Origin: Ignavibacteriales bacterium
Lineage (GTDB): Bacteria > Bacteroidota > Ignavibacteria > Ignavibacteriales > Ignavibacteriaceae
Direction: 5' to 3'
NCBI GenBank assembly: GCA_016709765.1
Contig: JADJMD010000012.1
Coordinates: 186,001 to 250,000, forward strand
Length of the DNA: 64,000 nucleotides
Shown here: piece after piece, positions 24,479 to 33,087 of the stretch
Numbering within the stretch: the stretch's first letter is position 1
Layout: each line of letters opens with the position of its first letter
Notes under the pieces: generated by a model
The model's input: only the letters and a program-made list of their open reading frames with translations
Told to the model about the DNA's origin: nothing
Databases searched by the model: none
Program-made: the position numbers and the translations under genes

Positions 24479-26323
24479 ATGAAAAAAATATTATCAGCAT
24501 TTATTATAATAGTATTAACTTCGATAGGATATTCCCAATCCGAGTTAAAATTTGCATGGTTAACGGATATTCACGTTGGATATCCAACTGCAGGAGAAGA
24601 TTTACAAAGAAGTGTTGATGATATTAATTCTTTAAATGACATTTCTTTTACAATCATTTCGGGAGATATAACAGCAACCGGAACTTTAGAAGAATTATCA
24701 CTCGCAAAACTGATTCTTGATAATCTTGAAAAACCTTACTACATAATTCCCGGCAACCACGATACAAAATGGTCGGAGTCAGGAAGTACTGATTTTATTA
24801 GGCTTTGGGGTAAAGATCGTTTTACATTTGAGTTTAACAAATTTCTTTTCATCGGATTGCATCAAGGACCCCGAATGCGTATGGCTGACGGACATTGGGC
24901 GCCGGAAGATTTACGCTGGTTTGATTCATTGATCGTTTCTTTACCCAATTCAAACCAACCAATAATTTTTATTACTCACTATCCTCTTAATGAAGAGATT
25001 GATAATTGGTATGAAATGTTAGATCGTTTAAAAAATATAAACACTCAAGTTGCGCTATTTGGACATGGACACAGAAACAAAATTTATGATTTCGAATCAA
25101 TTAAAGGGATAATGGGCAGATCAAACCTAAGAGCAAACGAAAAAATCGGCGGATACACAATTGCAGAAATTAAAAACGATTCGATTTATTTTTCTGAGCG
25201 AACTCCAAACATATCAACAACACTTTGGCATTCATTAAAATTGCAACAAAGAAACTATGAGGCACTAATTACTGAACAATCTCGTCCGGATTATTCTATA
25301 AACGAAAAATATCCTAACGTAAAAACTGTTTGGGAATTTAATTCTGGTTATACGATTGGCTCTTCTGCTGTTATAAAAAATAATTCCGTTTTTATTGGCG
25401 ATGCTTCAGGATATTTTTACTCATTAAGTTTGTTAAACGGTTCTGTCAACTGGAAATTCAAATCGCAAAATGATATTTACTCAACATCAGCAGTTAAATG
25501 TAATTATGTTGTTTTTGGAAGTGCGGATAGTTCAATCTATTGTTTGAATGCAAAAAATGGGACCTTGATTTGGAAATACAAAACAAACGCCGCAGTTCTC
25601 GGTAGCCCGACCATTGAAGATGATGTTGTTTACATTGGCGGAAGTGATAAAATATTTAGAGCCATCGATTTAGAATCCGGAAAATTAATTTGGGAGTTTA
25701 AAAGTCTAAACGGATTTATAGAAACTAAACCGGCTTTTTACGATGATAAGATTTTATTTGGTGCTTGGGATGAACATTTTTATTGTCTTGATGCTGAAAC
25801 AGGCAAGCTTATCTGGAAATGGAAAAGTGATCGCAACGGAACATTTTACTCCCCTGCTGCTTGCTGGTCAGTTGCATCAGATGGAATTGTATTTTTTGCT
25901 GCACCGGATAGAAAATTAACTGCAATTAATATTGAAACCGGTAATCAGCTTTGGAGAACTGCAAAATATAAAGTTAGAGAAACTGTTGGGTTATCTGAAG
26001 ATGGAGAAAAACTTTTTATACGTACGATGAATGATTCTATTCTTGCTCTCCCAGTTTCAGAAAAATTAAAAGAACCATTGTGGGTTACAAATTGTGGATT
26101 CGGTTATGATATAAGCTCTGCTCAAATTGTAGAAAAAGATGGTGTAATTTTTTATCCAACAAAAAATGGGATGATTTACTCTCTCGATTCCGAATCTGGT
26201 AAAATAATTTGGCAGCACAAGATTTCTAATGGATTTGTAAACACAGTTACTCCAATTAACAATCATCAAATAATCACAACTGATTTTGATGGAAAGGTAA
26301 AATTAATCAAATCTTCGGAATAA
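24479..26323 (+). CDS. Exported metallophosphoesterase fused to PQQ-type beta-propeller
   Basis: A 614-residue protein with signal peptide (MKKILSAFIIIVLTSIGYSQ). Residues about 22-240 are a calcineurin-like phosphoesterase with all metal motifs: WLTDIHVG, ISGDIT, PGNHD, ITHYPL and FGHGHRN. Residues about 275-614 are a PQQ_2/WD40-type propeller with repeats of the form SLLNGSVNWKFKSQNDIYST, NAKNGTLIWKYKTNAAVLGS and DLESGKLIWEFKS. The esterase could act on phosphodiesters or phosphomonoesters in the periplasm, and the propeller may bind substrate or partner. The substrate cannot be told from sequence. It stands alone between the amidase terminator and the AbgT gene. Confidence 0.85.
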   Translation: MKKILSAFIIIVLTSIGYSQSELKFAWLTDIHVGYPTAGEDLQRSVDDINSLNDISFTIISGDITATGTLEELSLAKLILDNLEKPYYIIPGNHDTKWSESGSTDFIRLWGKDRFTFEFNKFLFIGLHQGPRMRMADGHWAPEDLRWFDSLIVSLPNSNQPIIFITHYPLNEEIDNWYEMLDRLKNINTQVALFGHGHRNKIYDFESIKGIMGRSNLRANEKIGGYTIAEIKNDSIYFSERTPNISTTLWHSLKLQQRNYEALITEQSRPDYSINEKYPNVKTVWEFNSGYTIGSSAVIKNNSVFIGDASGYFYSLSLLNGSVNWKFKSQNDIYSTSAVKCNYVVFGSADSSIYCLNAKNGTLIWKYKTNAAVLGSPTIEDDVVYIGGSDKIFRAIDLESGKLIWEFKSLNGFIETKPAFYDDKILFGAWDEHFYCLDAETGKLIWKWKSDRNGTFYSPAACWSVASDGIVFFAAPDRKLTAINIETGNQLWRTAKYKVRETVGLSEDGEKLFIRTMNDSILALPVSEKLKEPLWVTNCGFGYDISSAQIVEKDGVIFYPTKNGMIYSLDSESGKIIWQHKISNGFVNTVTPINNHQIITTDFDGKVKLIKSSE

Positions 26324-26451
26324 TTTTTTTCCCACATTACGTGCTTAACCGGTTTTCTTTCCAATCTTTGTGTTGGAAAATTAATTACTCAAATATTATC
26401 TCACTAGAACTAACAAGAGTTACCTGTCTGACAAAACATTTGCGATTGTAA

Positions 26452-26480
26452 AATATATATAAAAATATTTTTTATATATT
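26452..26480. other. AT-only palindrome upstream of the AbgT-family gene
   Basis: AATATATA (26452-26459) and TATATATT (26473-26480) flank an A-run/T-run core, making a nearly continuous AT hairpin 56 bases before the ATG at 26536. It may be part of the promoter or a terminator remnant; low-complexity chance is possible. Confidence 0.3.
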
Positions 26481-26535
26481 GGAATAAATCATCAGATTTG
26501 TTTGTTACCATTCTAAAATAATCCAAGGAAAAAAT

Positions 26536-28065
26536 ATGACAACAGACACTGCCAAATCCAATAAAGTGGTAGAAAAATTTTTAAAAATAATCGAAAATGT
26601 AGGAAATAAACTTCCAAATCCAACAACGCTTTTTGCATTATTTGCTTTTGGTGTAATTGTGCTTTCGTGGGTAGTTAGTTTGTTTAATTTTTCAGTTATT
26701 CATCCGGGTACCGGACTTGAGATTAAGCCCGTGAGTTTAATTTCTGTTGATGGACTGCATAGGATTATTTTGAATCTAATAACTAACTTTACAAATTTTG
26801 CTCCATTGGGAACGGTGCTTGTTTCACTGCTAGGAATTGCGGTTGCAGAACACAGCGGTTTAATTGGCACAGTTTTACGATTGCTTGTAATAAAAGCTCC
26901 AAAAAATCTTTTAACATTTGTAATTGTATTTGCAGGAATTCTATCGAACACAGCAAGTGAAATTGGATATGTTTTGCTTGTTCCCCTTTCTGCAATAATA
27001 TTTCTTGCTGTAGGAAGACATCCAATCGCTGGATTAGCAGCAGCTTTTGCGGGAGTTTCTGGTGGTTATAGTGCAAATCTTCTTCTTGGAACAATTGATC
27101 CATTACTTGCTGGGCTTACACAAGAAGCGGCACATATTATAAATCCAGCATATGAAGTAAACGCAGCAGCAAATTATTACTTTATGTTTGTTTCAACATT
27201 TTTTATTGCGGCAGCAGGTACCTGGGTTACAGAAAAAATAGTCATTCCTCGTTTGGGTACTTATCAAGGATCAGAAAAAGCTGATGAGATAAAACCATTA
27301 TCCAAAGATGAGAAAAAAGGTTTGTGGTATGCAGGGATTGCTGTTTTAGTTTTTAGTATAATTATTGCTTTGGGTATAATTCCTGAAAACGGATTTTTGA
27401 GAGATCCAAAAACGTTCAGCATTCTTAAATCACCTTTCTTAAGCGGCATTGTTTCGTTTATATTTTTTGGAGGAGTAATATCAGGAATTGCTTATGGAAT
27501 CGGTGCGAAAACAATTAAAAGCGATAACGATGTTATTAAAGGGATGAATAAATCGATGGAGACTTTAGGCTCTTACATTGTTCTTGTTTTTTTTGCCGCA
27601 CAGTTTGTTGCATTTTTTAATTGGACAAATCTTGGAATGATTGTAGCAGTTGAAGGTGCAAATCTTTTAAAATCTTCCGGACTAGGTCCTATTCCGCTTT
27701 TGATTGCATTTATAATAATTTCTGCAATTATAAATTTATTTATAGGAAGTGCATCGGCTAAATGGGCTGTAATGGCTCCGGTTTTTATTCCAATGTTCAT
27801 GTTGCTTGGTTACTCGCCGGAAGTTGTGCAGGCAGCTTACAGAGTTGGAGATAGTACAACAAATATAATTTCACCAATGATGTCTTACTTTGCCTTAATA
27901 ATTGCATTTGTAGGTAAGTATGACCCGAAAACTGGAATTGGAACTTTGATTGCAACAATGATCCCTTATACAATTACTTTTTTTATTATTTGGATTGTGC
28001 TCTTTATAGTTTGGTTTTTATTGGAGTTGCCGTTGGGACCTGGAGCGGTAATTTTTATAAACTAA
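26536..28065 (+). CDS. AbgT-family transporter
   Basis: A 509-residue integral membrane protein with about 12 hydrophobic segments and AbgT features: KFLKIIENVGNKLPNPTTLFALFAFG near the start, AEHSGLIGTVLR, IGYVLLVPLSAIIF, GGYSANLLLGTIDPLLAGLT, NLFIGSASAKWAVMAPVFIPM and QAAYRVGDSTTNIISPMMSYF. E. coli AbgT takes up p-aminobenzoyl-glutamate, and other members have been reported to export drugs. Among murein enzymes, import of a wall-derived amino acid or small peptide is plausible but inferred. It is preceded by a purine-rich ribosome site (CAAGGAAAA) and is convergent with the TPR gene, leaving only 5 bases between stops. Confidence 0.9.
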   Translation: MTTDTAKSNKVVEKFLKIIENVGNKLPNPTTLFALFAFGVIVLSWVVSLFNFSVIHPGTGLEIKPVSLISVDGLHRIILNLITNFTNFAPLGTVLVSLLGIAVAEHSGLIGTVLRLLVIKAPKNLLTFVIVFAGILSNTASEIGYVLLVPLSAIIFLAVGRHPIAGLAAAFAGVSGGYSANLLLGTIDPLLAGLTQEAAHIINPAYEVNAAANYYFMFVSTFFIAAAGTWVTEKIVIPRLGTYQGSEKADEIKPLSKDEKKGLWYAGIAVLVFSIIIALGIIPENGFLRDPKTFSILKSPFLSGIVSFIFFGGVISGIAYGIGAKTIKSDNDVIKGMNKSMETLGSYIVLVFFAAQFVAFFNWTNLGMIVAVEGANLLKSSGLGPIPLLIAFIIISAIINLFIGSASAKWAVMAPVFIPMFMLLGYSPEVVQAAYRVGDSTTNIISPMMSYFALIIAFVGKYDPKTGIGTLIATMIPYTITFFIIWIVLFIVWFLLELPLGPGAVIFIN

Positions 28066-28070
28066 TAGTG

Positions 28071-28517
28071 CTAACTGATTTTTGAAATCACGAAATCTTT
28101 ATAAACTTTTAGGATGTTGGAGTAGATCGGTTCTTTCGGATTAAATTCTTTTAGTTTTTCAAATTGCTGAATTGATTTATAGTAATCGCAGTAAAGCCAA
28201 AGCATACCAAGTATTTCTAACTTGGATTGGAATGATAATTCTGGTTCGCTTATACTTTCAAATTTGGAGATGATTTCAGGACACGGACAATCGTCATCGC
28301 TAATGTTTGTGCTTGTAATTATAGTTATGTCTTCGCTTATGACTTTATAAAACAAATCCAGAGCTTTTTTAATTTTTCTGTTATGCACTAAACAAATTAT
28401 CATCTTCTTTCTTGCCAACCTGTTTGACGGATCATTAGCTAGAACATTTTCAAATGCAGTTTCTGCATCTAAAAATCTTCTTACCATAAAATATTGATTT
28501 GCAAGCATTTCACTCAT
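28071..28517 (-). CDS. Small TPR-like protein
   Basis: About 148 residues from the ATG at 28517; a GTG at 28532 would add 5. It is helical with TPR-type periodicity (MVRRFLDAETAFENVLANDPSNRLARKKMIICLV, then ALDLFYKVI, and later YYKSIQQFEKLKEFNPKEPIYSNIL). A DDCPCPE segment in the middle has two cysteines, possibly a metal or redox site. There is no signal peptide. It follows the rhodanese gene after a 75-base gap containing a hairpin. Function unknown. Confidence 0.6.
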   Translation of the reverse strand: MSEMLANQYFMVRRFLDAETAFENVLANDPSNRLARKKMIICLVHNRKIKKALDLFYKVISEDITIITSTNISDDDCPCPEIISKFESISEPELSFQSKLEILGMLWLYCDYYKSIQQFEKLKEFNPKEPIYSNILKVYKDFVISKIS

Positions 28518-28541
28518 AATAACTTCAATCACTTTTTAATA

Positions 28542-28577
28542 AATATGCCTGAAGATAAATAACTCCTCAGGCATATT
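28542..28577 (-). terminator. Hairpin between the rhodanese and TPR genes
   Basis: AATATGCCTGA (28542-28552) and TCAGGCATATT (28567-28577) form a perfect 11-bp stem. On the minus strand it is followed by TATTAAAAAG, a weak U tract, so it may be a partial terminator or a stabilising stem for the upstream transcript. Confidence 0.5.
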
Positions 28578-28592
28578 AAAATAAATAAAAAA

Positions 28593-29583
28593 TTATTGAA
28601 CAACTGGGAAGTTTTTACATTCTGTATCAACCCATTTTGTACCAGGCATAGTATCATAGAATAAGTTGTTAGCTCCATAAGACAAAGACTTTGCATCATA
28701 ACCTAAAGCTCTTAAATATGTAGCCATAAATGATGAAGTTTGACCAGTATAACAATAAACAACAATTATTTTATCTGTAGGCAATGTTTTTAGATCATTG
28801 GCAAGTTTAAATGCTACTTTAGGAGTATACTGAATTGCACCTTCAATGTGTCCAATAGTGTAATCTGCCTCACTCCAGTAATTTACTATATAATAATTTG
28901 ATCTGTTAGCATATAGAGCGGTCCTATCAATACTTGCAGGCCCAAAACCTTCAGTTGCAAGTAGGGTTCAATCTGCTTTTTAAAATCTCATCTCCTGTGG
29001 TTTTTCCAGTAGTTAAAGTTGGTAGATTACCAGCACCGTTTTTTACATTTGCAGTAGTTTGAATAGTGATTGGATTGTTTTGACCATTTGTTTTTGTATT
29101 ATTCCATCTATCTGGATAAGCCCAACTGCACATTCCCCATTTAAGATCATATACATTTGAATATCCTGCTAATCTTAATACTGCTACTGCAAATCCAGCA
29201 GACTGACCTGTGTAGCAAGTTACAACAACTTTTGTTTTTGCCGCTAAATTATTTGTTCTATAGTAATTAAGTATATCAGCAATAGTAACATTAACCGCAC
29301 CTTGAATATGTCCAGTTGCATAATCTGTTGCACTTCTAATATCAAGTATAGCTACGGTAGGATCATTTAATAATGCATTAACATCTGTAGCTGTAATCAT
29401 TGCAGGTGCAGATGTATTGATAAAATCACCATTTGCTTCTAAATATTGTACAAGTACATCACTCTCATTAATGGTAACTGGTGGGGTAACTGGATCTTCA
29501 TCTTTACTACATCCAACATTAAAAAACATTATTGATGCTGCAATTAATAAATACAGCAGATTAAAAAGTTTTCTGTCTTTCAT
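28593..29583 (-). pseudogene. Double-rhodanese lipoprotein gene broken by a single frameshift
   Basis: Read leftward, the gene opens with a lipoprotein leader (MFFNVGCSKDEDP) and a first rhodanese domain with active-site loop VVTCYTGQSAGF. After DEILKSRLNPT the frame stops at 28951-28953. The other frame, open from about 28967 down to 28593, continues with GHIEGAIQYTPK and a second rhodanese domain with loop VVYCYTGQTSSF, ending in KNFPVVQ. Omitting one base near 28963-28966 (the CCC of AACCCTAC) restores a protein of about 328 residues. Both domains keep the catalytic Cys, so sulfur (sulfane) transfer outside the cytoplasm is the expected role. Either a recent 1-bp insertion or a sequencing error explains this. 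It lies 47 bases after the multihaem cytochrome gene, suggesting a shared redox or sulfur function. Confidence 0.8.
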
Positions 29584-29630
29584 TTTCTAGATCTCCTTAA
29601 GTTTTGTTTAAGTGTATTGTTTATTATTTC

Positions 29631-31016
29631 CTAATTTGCTTGCCAGCTTGCCGGCAGCTTTCCATCAACTACAATTCCTGTGTTTGCTGGTTTTTCCCAG
29701 GGCAAACAATCAGAATCAAACAAGTAAAGTTCTTTGTTTGTAAAAGTTCCATCAGGATTCTTTTTAATGTGGCAACCTTCAGCACAGTTTGTGTATGCTA
29801 CCCAATTTCCATTAGTATCTTTATAACCTGTACGAGTAGTTATTTTGATAATATTGTGTGGTGTCGTGTATTTGTAAGTAGGTCTTACATCAAAGTTCAC
29901 AAGATTTGGAATACCATAATCCTGCCAGCTATCCGGCGCCATTAATGATTGTCTTAGCAACGCAAAATTAAATTGTGATTTTGTATCCTTAATAGGATTC
30001 ATACCTATCTTATATCCTTGATAAGAATGAATTCTTGCACCCTCTTCGCTACCAATATGGCAGCTTCCGCAATTGTTATAATCCTGTGAGTGGCAAGTAT
30101 TACAACTAAATGTAGAAATATGTTTTGTATGGAAAGGATTTGAATTATTAATATTTGTATGACAGTTTGTACATTTCGGTAATTCAGGGTATTTATATCG
30201 TTGATCATATAAATTTCCATCACCATGAATTTCGTGTTTATTGTGACAATTCATACAAGTATATCCTGCACCTGTTAGATGAACATCGGGAACAGTTCCT
30301 GCCCCTACACCAAAATAAGCGTGTCCACCGCGGCTTACGTGACAAGTTGTACAATGATCAACCATATTTGGGGATTTAAAGAAACTATGTGATTTATATA
30401 ATCCACCGCCGCCTGCTATCGGACGATTAACATGGCAATCACCACAAGTTGCATGGCATTTACCGCAATTAACATTATATCCATCTTTCATAGCCTGGCT
30501 AAGCGCATCAAACCCGTTTGGCACATTGCCTACACCAGCGCGTAAGCAAACCATACTTTTTTGTCCCCAACCTTGATGAATATTATTTACAGATTTACTT
30601 GCGATATCAGCATGACAACTTCCGCATTTATTAATAGCATCACTGGTCGGTTTTTTCATAAAATCACCGGAGTGTGCAACTGTTTTATCTGCAGTTTTAT
30701 CAACTCCGTTATGGCATGCTGTACAAGGAATTTTTCCGTGAACATCACTTTTAAAATCCTCATATCCGGTTCCACCCATAAAAACCCTATCATAAGGTTC
30801 AATAACAGGTGTTTCTCCACCGCATCCACCGCCACCGGAATGTGGAGGATCGGGTGTATAAACTTCCTTTAAGTGAGCATAATTTGTATGGCATCCTTCG
30901 CAAGATGCAACGCTTTTGTTTGTTGGATCAGTCGGCTGAGATTCATCTTTATCATCAGAACAGCCAATGAAAAGTGAAAAAAGTGGAATAATTAAAAGTA
31001 AAAGAAGCTTTTTCAT
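29631..31016 (-). CDS. Multihaem c-type cytochrome lipoprotein (about 10-11 haems)
   Basis: A 461-residue lipoprotein (leader MKKLLLLLIIPLFSLFIGC, lipobox FIGC). I count ten CxxCH haem sites: CEGCH, CTACH, CGSCH, CGKCH, CGDCH, CTTCH, CMNCH, CTNCH, CNTCH and CGSCH. A further CAEGCH near the C-terminus has the rarer CX3CH spacing. Many extra His residues could be distal ligands. A glycine-rich stretch (GGGGCGG) follows the first haem site. It would move electrons in the periplasm or at the cell surface, either to a terminal acceptor or as a reductase. I cannot assign it to a named octa- or decahaem family. It is co-directional with the broken rhodanese gene. Two palindromes lie upstream at 31118 and 31187. 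Confidence 0.9.
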   Translation of the reverse strand: MKKLLLLLIIPLFSLFIGCSDDKDESQPTDPTNKSVASCEGCHTNYAHLKEVYTPDPPHSGGGGCGGETPVIEPYDRVFMGGTGYEDFKSDVHGKIPCTACHNGVDKTADKTVAHSGDFMKKPTSDAINKCGSCHADIASKSVNNIHQGWGQKSMVCLRAGVGNVPNGFDALSQAMKDGYNVNCGKCHATCGDCHVNRPIAGGGGLYKSHSFFKSPNMVDHCTTCHVSRGGHAYFGVGAGTVPDVHLTGAGYTCMNCHNKHEIHGDGNLYDQRYKYPELPKCTNCHTNINNSNPFHTKHISTFSCNTCHSQDYNNCGSCHIGSEEGARIHSYQGYKIGMNPIKDTKSQFNFALLRQSLMAPDSWQDYGIPNLVNFDVRPTYKYTTPHNIIKITTRTGYKDTNGNWVAYTNCAEGCHIKKNPDGTFTNKELYLFDSDCLPWEKPANTGIVVDGKLPASWQAN

Positions 31017-31117
31017 CTCATTTTCCTTGTTTACATTAAATTTAATAGTGCTTTGGGTCGTTCAACCTTTGTGCCACTAATTTTTGTGTATAACAAGCAT
31101 TTTCTTTAACAAATATG

Positions 31118-31130
31118 GAACATATTGTTC
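31118..31130. promoter_or_regulatory. Palindrome upstream of the cytochrome gene
   Basis: GAACATATTGTTC is a perfect palindrome of 5-bp arms with a 3-base centre, about 100 bases before the cytochrome ATG (31016). Candidate regulator site; no family is assigned. Confidence 0.3.
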
Positions 31131-31186
31131 ATTGTTCTTATCAATAGTAAGAAAACGATTTTAATTATGAAGAAATAATTAGGGAT

Positions 31187-31222
31187 CAGTTTGTTTCAAA
31201 TGAAACACATTGAAACAAACTG
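31187..31222. promoter_or_regulatory. Long inverted repeat upstream of the cytochrome gene
   Basis: CAGTTTGTTTCAA (31187-31199) and TTGAAACAAACTG (31210-31222) are perfect 13-bp arms with a 10-base loop. The loop contains a further TGAAAC, so three GTTTCA/TGAAAC units are present. It has no T-run on the minus strand, so it is unlikely to end the lipocalin transcript. An operator or leader hairpin is more likely. Confidence 0.45.
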
Positions 31223-31253
31223 TTAGGTGACTTTAATTTTTTTTTAATAATAA

Positions 31254-31772
31254 TTATTGAGGGGATATCACAAAATCTTTTTTATTATAACCTTGGTCTT
31301 TTAAAATTTGAAATATTTTATCCATCGTTTCATTTTCTAATTTTGGGGTTCTGCTAAGAACCCAGCCATACTTTCTATTTGGAGTTCCAACAATTGCCCA
31401 TTGATAGTTTTCATCGAGTCCAATTATCCAATAGTCTCCCCAAAATGGTCTCCAGCCAAGAAAACTGACAAAGCTGACTTCAAGTTTTGCATTTGTTTTT
31501 TTATCAACAATCCGAACAACTCCTTTAGCCTCATCTATTTCGCCGTCTTCATCAATACAAGAGTTTTTAACAGAAATTTCCCCATCTTCATTTAACGCAT
31601 ATTTTGCAGTTGTACCTTTAATGCATTGATCCTGAAAACTGTTCGGAATTTTTGCAATCTCATACCACAAACCAACATATTTTTTAAGATCAACATACTT
31701 TACAGTATTAGGCGGCTTTTGCTGTGAGAACATCATTGTTGCATATAAAAAAATTAATATTATTTGTTTCAT
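31254..31772 (-). CDS. Lipocalin family protein (Blc-like)
   Basis: A 172-residue protein with signal peptide (MKQIILIFLYATMMFSQ), with no lipobox, unlike E. coli Blc. It has the bacterial lipocalin signatures: VDLKKYVGLWYEIAKIPNSFQ (the GxW motif), CIKGTTAKYALNEDGEISVKNSC, GWRPFWGDYWIIGLDENYQWAIVGTPNRKYGWVLSRTP. Lipocalins bind small hydrophobic molecules, and Blc binds lysophospholipids. It starts 4 bases after the stop of the acyltransferase gene, so the two are translationally close. Fold is secure; ligand unknown. Confidence 0.92.
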   Translation of the reverse strand: MKQIILIFLYATMMFSQQKPPNTVKYVDLKKYVGLWYEIAKIPNSFQDQCIKGTTAKYALNEDGEISVKNSCIDEDGEIDEAKGVVRIVDKKTNAKLEVSFVSFLGWRPFWGDYWIIGLDENYQWAIVGTPNRKYGWVLSRTPKLENETMDKIFQILKDQGYNKKDFVISPQ

Positions 31773-31776
31773 TTAT

Positions 31777-32913
31777 TTAAACCTTTATAAATATTTTCTT
31801 TGCATATAAAATCCACATCAGTCCGAGCCAAACTAAAATGTACATTACAGCCCATGCTAAAGATGCATTTATTGGCTGCATCCACGATAGAAAAAATGTT
31901 TGAAATAAATAATCTTTTATTGTAATTACTGTTCCTTCAGCATTTTCCCATTTAACCATATACATTATTCTTCCAACAATTCCGGAAAGAAAGAAAACTG
32001 TAATTGCATTCATTCCATAAACTTGAAATGGTTTTATCCACCAGGTAATTTTTTTTACATCGATAAACCAATAACAAAATGCTAGAAAATTTAATGCTAA
32101 TCCTGCAGTGTAAAGTACATAAGAACTTGTCCAGAGGTTTTTGTTGATTGGAAACCAGCCATCCCAAATCCAGCCGGCAACCATTAAAATTGAACCCCAA
32201 ACAAAAAGCCAAACAGTTTTTGTCGTTTGATCTTTATCACTTCTTAACCAATTTCCTGTAAAGATTCCAAGCATAGCAGAACCGATTGCCGGAAGAGTTG
32301 ATAAAATTCCTTCCGGATCCCAAAACTTACTGCCTGACCAAATATGACTTCCAAGAATTAATTGATCTAACCATGCTGAGAGGTTTGTAGTCGGTTCAAA
32401 ATTAGCGTGGCCAATGCCGGGAACAGGAATAAAACTCATCAACATTGCATACACAACTAAGATAGTTCCTGTAAACCAGTATTGGAATTTTGTATTTGTG
32501 GCAAGAAAAAGAATTGATGAAATCATATAAACAATTGCAATTCTTTGCAACACACCGGGAATACGAAGTGTACCAAAAGAAAATTGATGTCCGAATAACA
32601 ATCCGAATGGAAAGCTTGATAAAATTAATCCTAAACCAAAAAGTATAAATGTCCTTCTAAAAATATTTAGATAAAGACTTTTCATATCCCCACCCTGAGC
32701 TTTTCTTTTGCTTAGAGAATATGATATAGCAACACCGACTATAAAAAGAAAAAATGGAAAGATTAAATCTGTTGGAGTGCATCCATTCCATTTTGCATGC
32801 TCAAGTGGTGGATAAATTGCGCTCCATGTTCCGGGATTATTAACAAGTATCATTCCCATTATTGTTATGCCCCTGAATACATCAAGCGAAAGTAATCGTT
32901 CGGAAGATTTCAT
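31777..32913 (-). CDS. NagX/HGSNAT-like transmembrane acyltransferase
   Basis: A 378-residue membrane protein with about 10 hydrophobic segments. The N-terminal signature RLLSLDVFRGITIMGMILVNNPG, with GCTPTDLIFPFFLFIVGVAI, matches the heparan-alpha-glucosaminide N-acetyltransferase family (DUF5009/NagX). Later motifs include LRIPGVLQRIAIVY, DPEGILSTLPAIGSAMLGIF and QVYGMNAITVFFLSG. Family members acetylate glucosamine across the membrane or occur in GlcNAc-use gene clusters. Here it could process amino sugars freed from wall glycans, an inference from context. It is preceded by a -7-like element at 32946 and followed at 4 bases by the lipocalin. Confidence 0.88.
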   Translation of the reverse strand: MKSSERLLSLDVFRGITIMGMILVNNPGTWSAIYPPLEHAKWNGCTPTDLIFPFFLFIVGVAISYSLSKRKAQGGDMKSLYLNIFRRTFILFGLGLILSSFPFGLLFGHQFSFGTLRIPGVLQRIAIVYMISSILFLATNTKFQYWFTGTILVVYAMLMSFIPVPGIGHANFEPTTNLSAWLDQLILGSHIWSGSKFWDPEGILSTLPAIGSAMLGIFTGNWLRSDKDQTTKTVWLFVWGSILMVAGWIWDGWFPINKNLWTSSYVLYTAGLALNFLAFCYWFIDVKKITWWIKPFQVYGMNAITVFFLSGIVGRIMYMVKWENAEGTVITIKDYLFQTFFLSWMQPINASLAWAVMYILVWLGLMWILYAKKIFIKV

Positions 32914-32945
32914 AATATTTCCATTAGAAGTTTAAATTTGTTAAA

Positions 32946-32953
32946 CAAAAATA
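32946..32953 (-). promoter_or_regulatory. Candidate -7 element for the acyltransferase-lipocalin pair
   Basis: On the minus strand this reads TATTTTTG, matching TAnnTTTG, about 33 bases before the ATG at 32913. No TTTG lies at the ideal distance. Confidence 0.35.
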
Positions 32954-32960
32954 AGTAAAG

Positions 32961-32995
32961 TTTGGTGAATAAAGAGAAAAGCTTTGCTATTTTTG
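32961..32995 (+). promoter_or_regulatory. Candidate promoter for the transglutaminase gene
   Basis: TTTG (32961-32964) and TATTTTTG (32988-32995) match both promoter halves, but with a 23-base spacer, slightly longer than the usual 19-21. It predicts a leader of about 85 bases before the ATG at 33088. Confidence 0.4.
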
Positions 32996-33087
32996 TAGTG
33001 TCATTCAAAACTTATTGCTAATTTTTTTTAGTTCAGTTAAAATACTGAAACAAATTCAGGATGACTTTTCATTCGAAAGGATTGTTT

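Noticed and set aside
28951..28975. Programmed +1 frameshift of the RF2 type
   Set aside because: The site lacks CTTTGA and a suitable upstream Shine-Dalgarno; a simple 1-bp indel is a better explanation.
31118..31130. LexA-type SOS box
   Set aside because: The Gram-positive LexA box is GAAC-N4-GTTC; here the spacer is five, and no SOS gene is adjacent.
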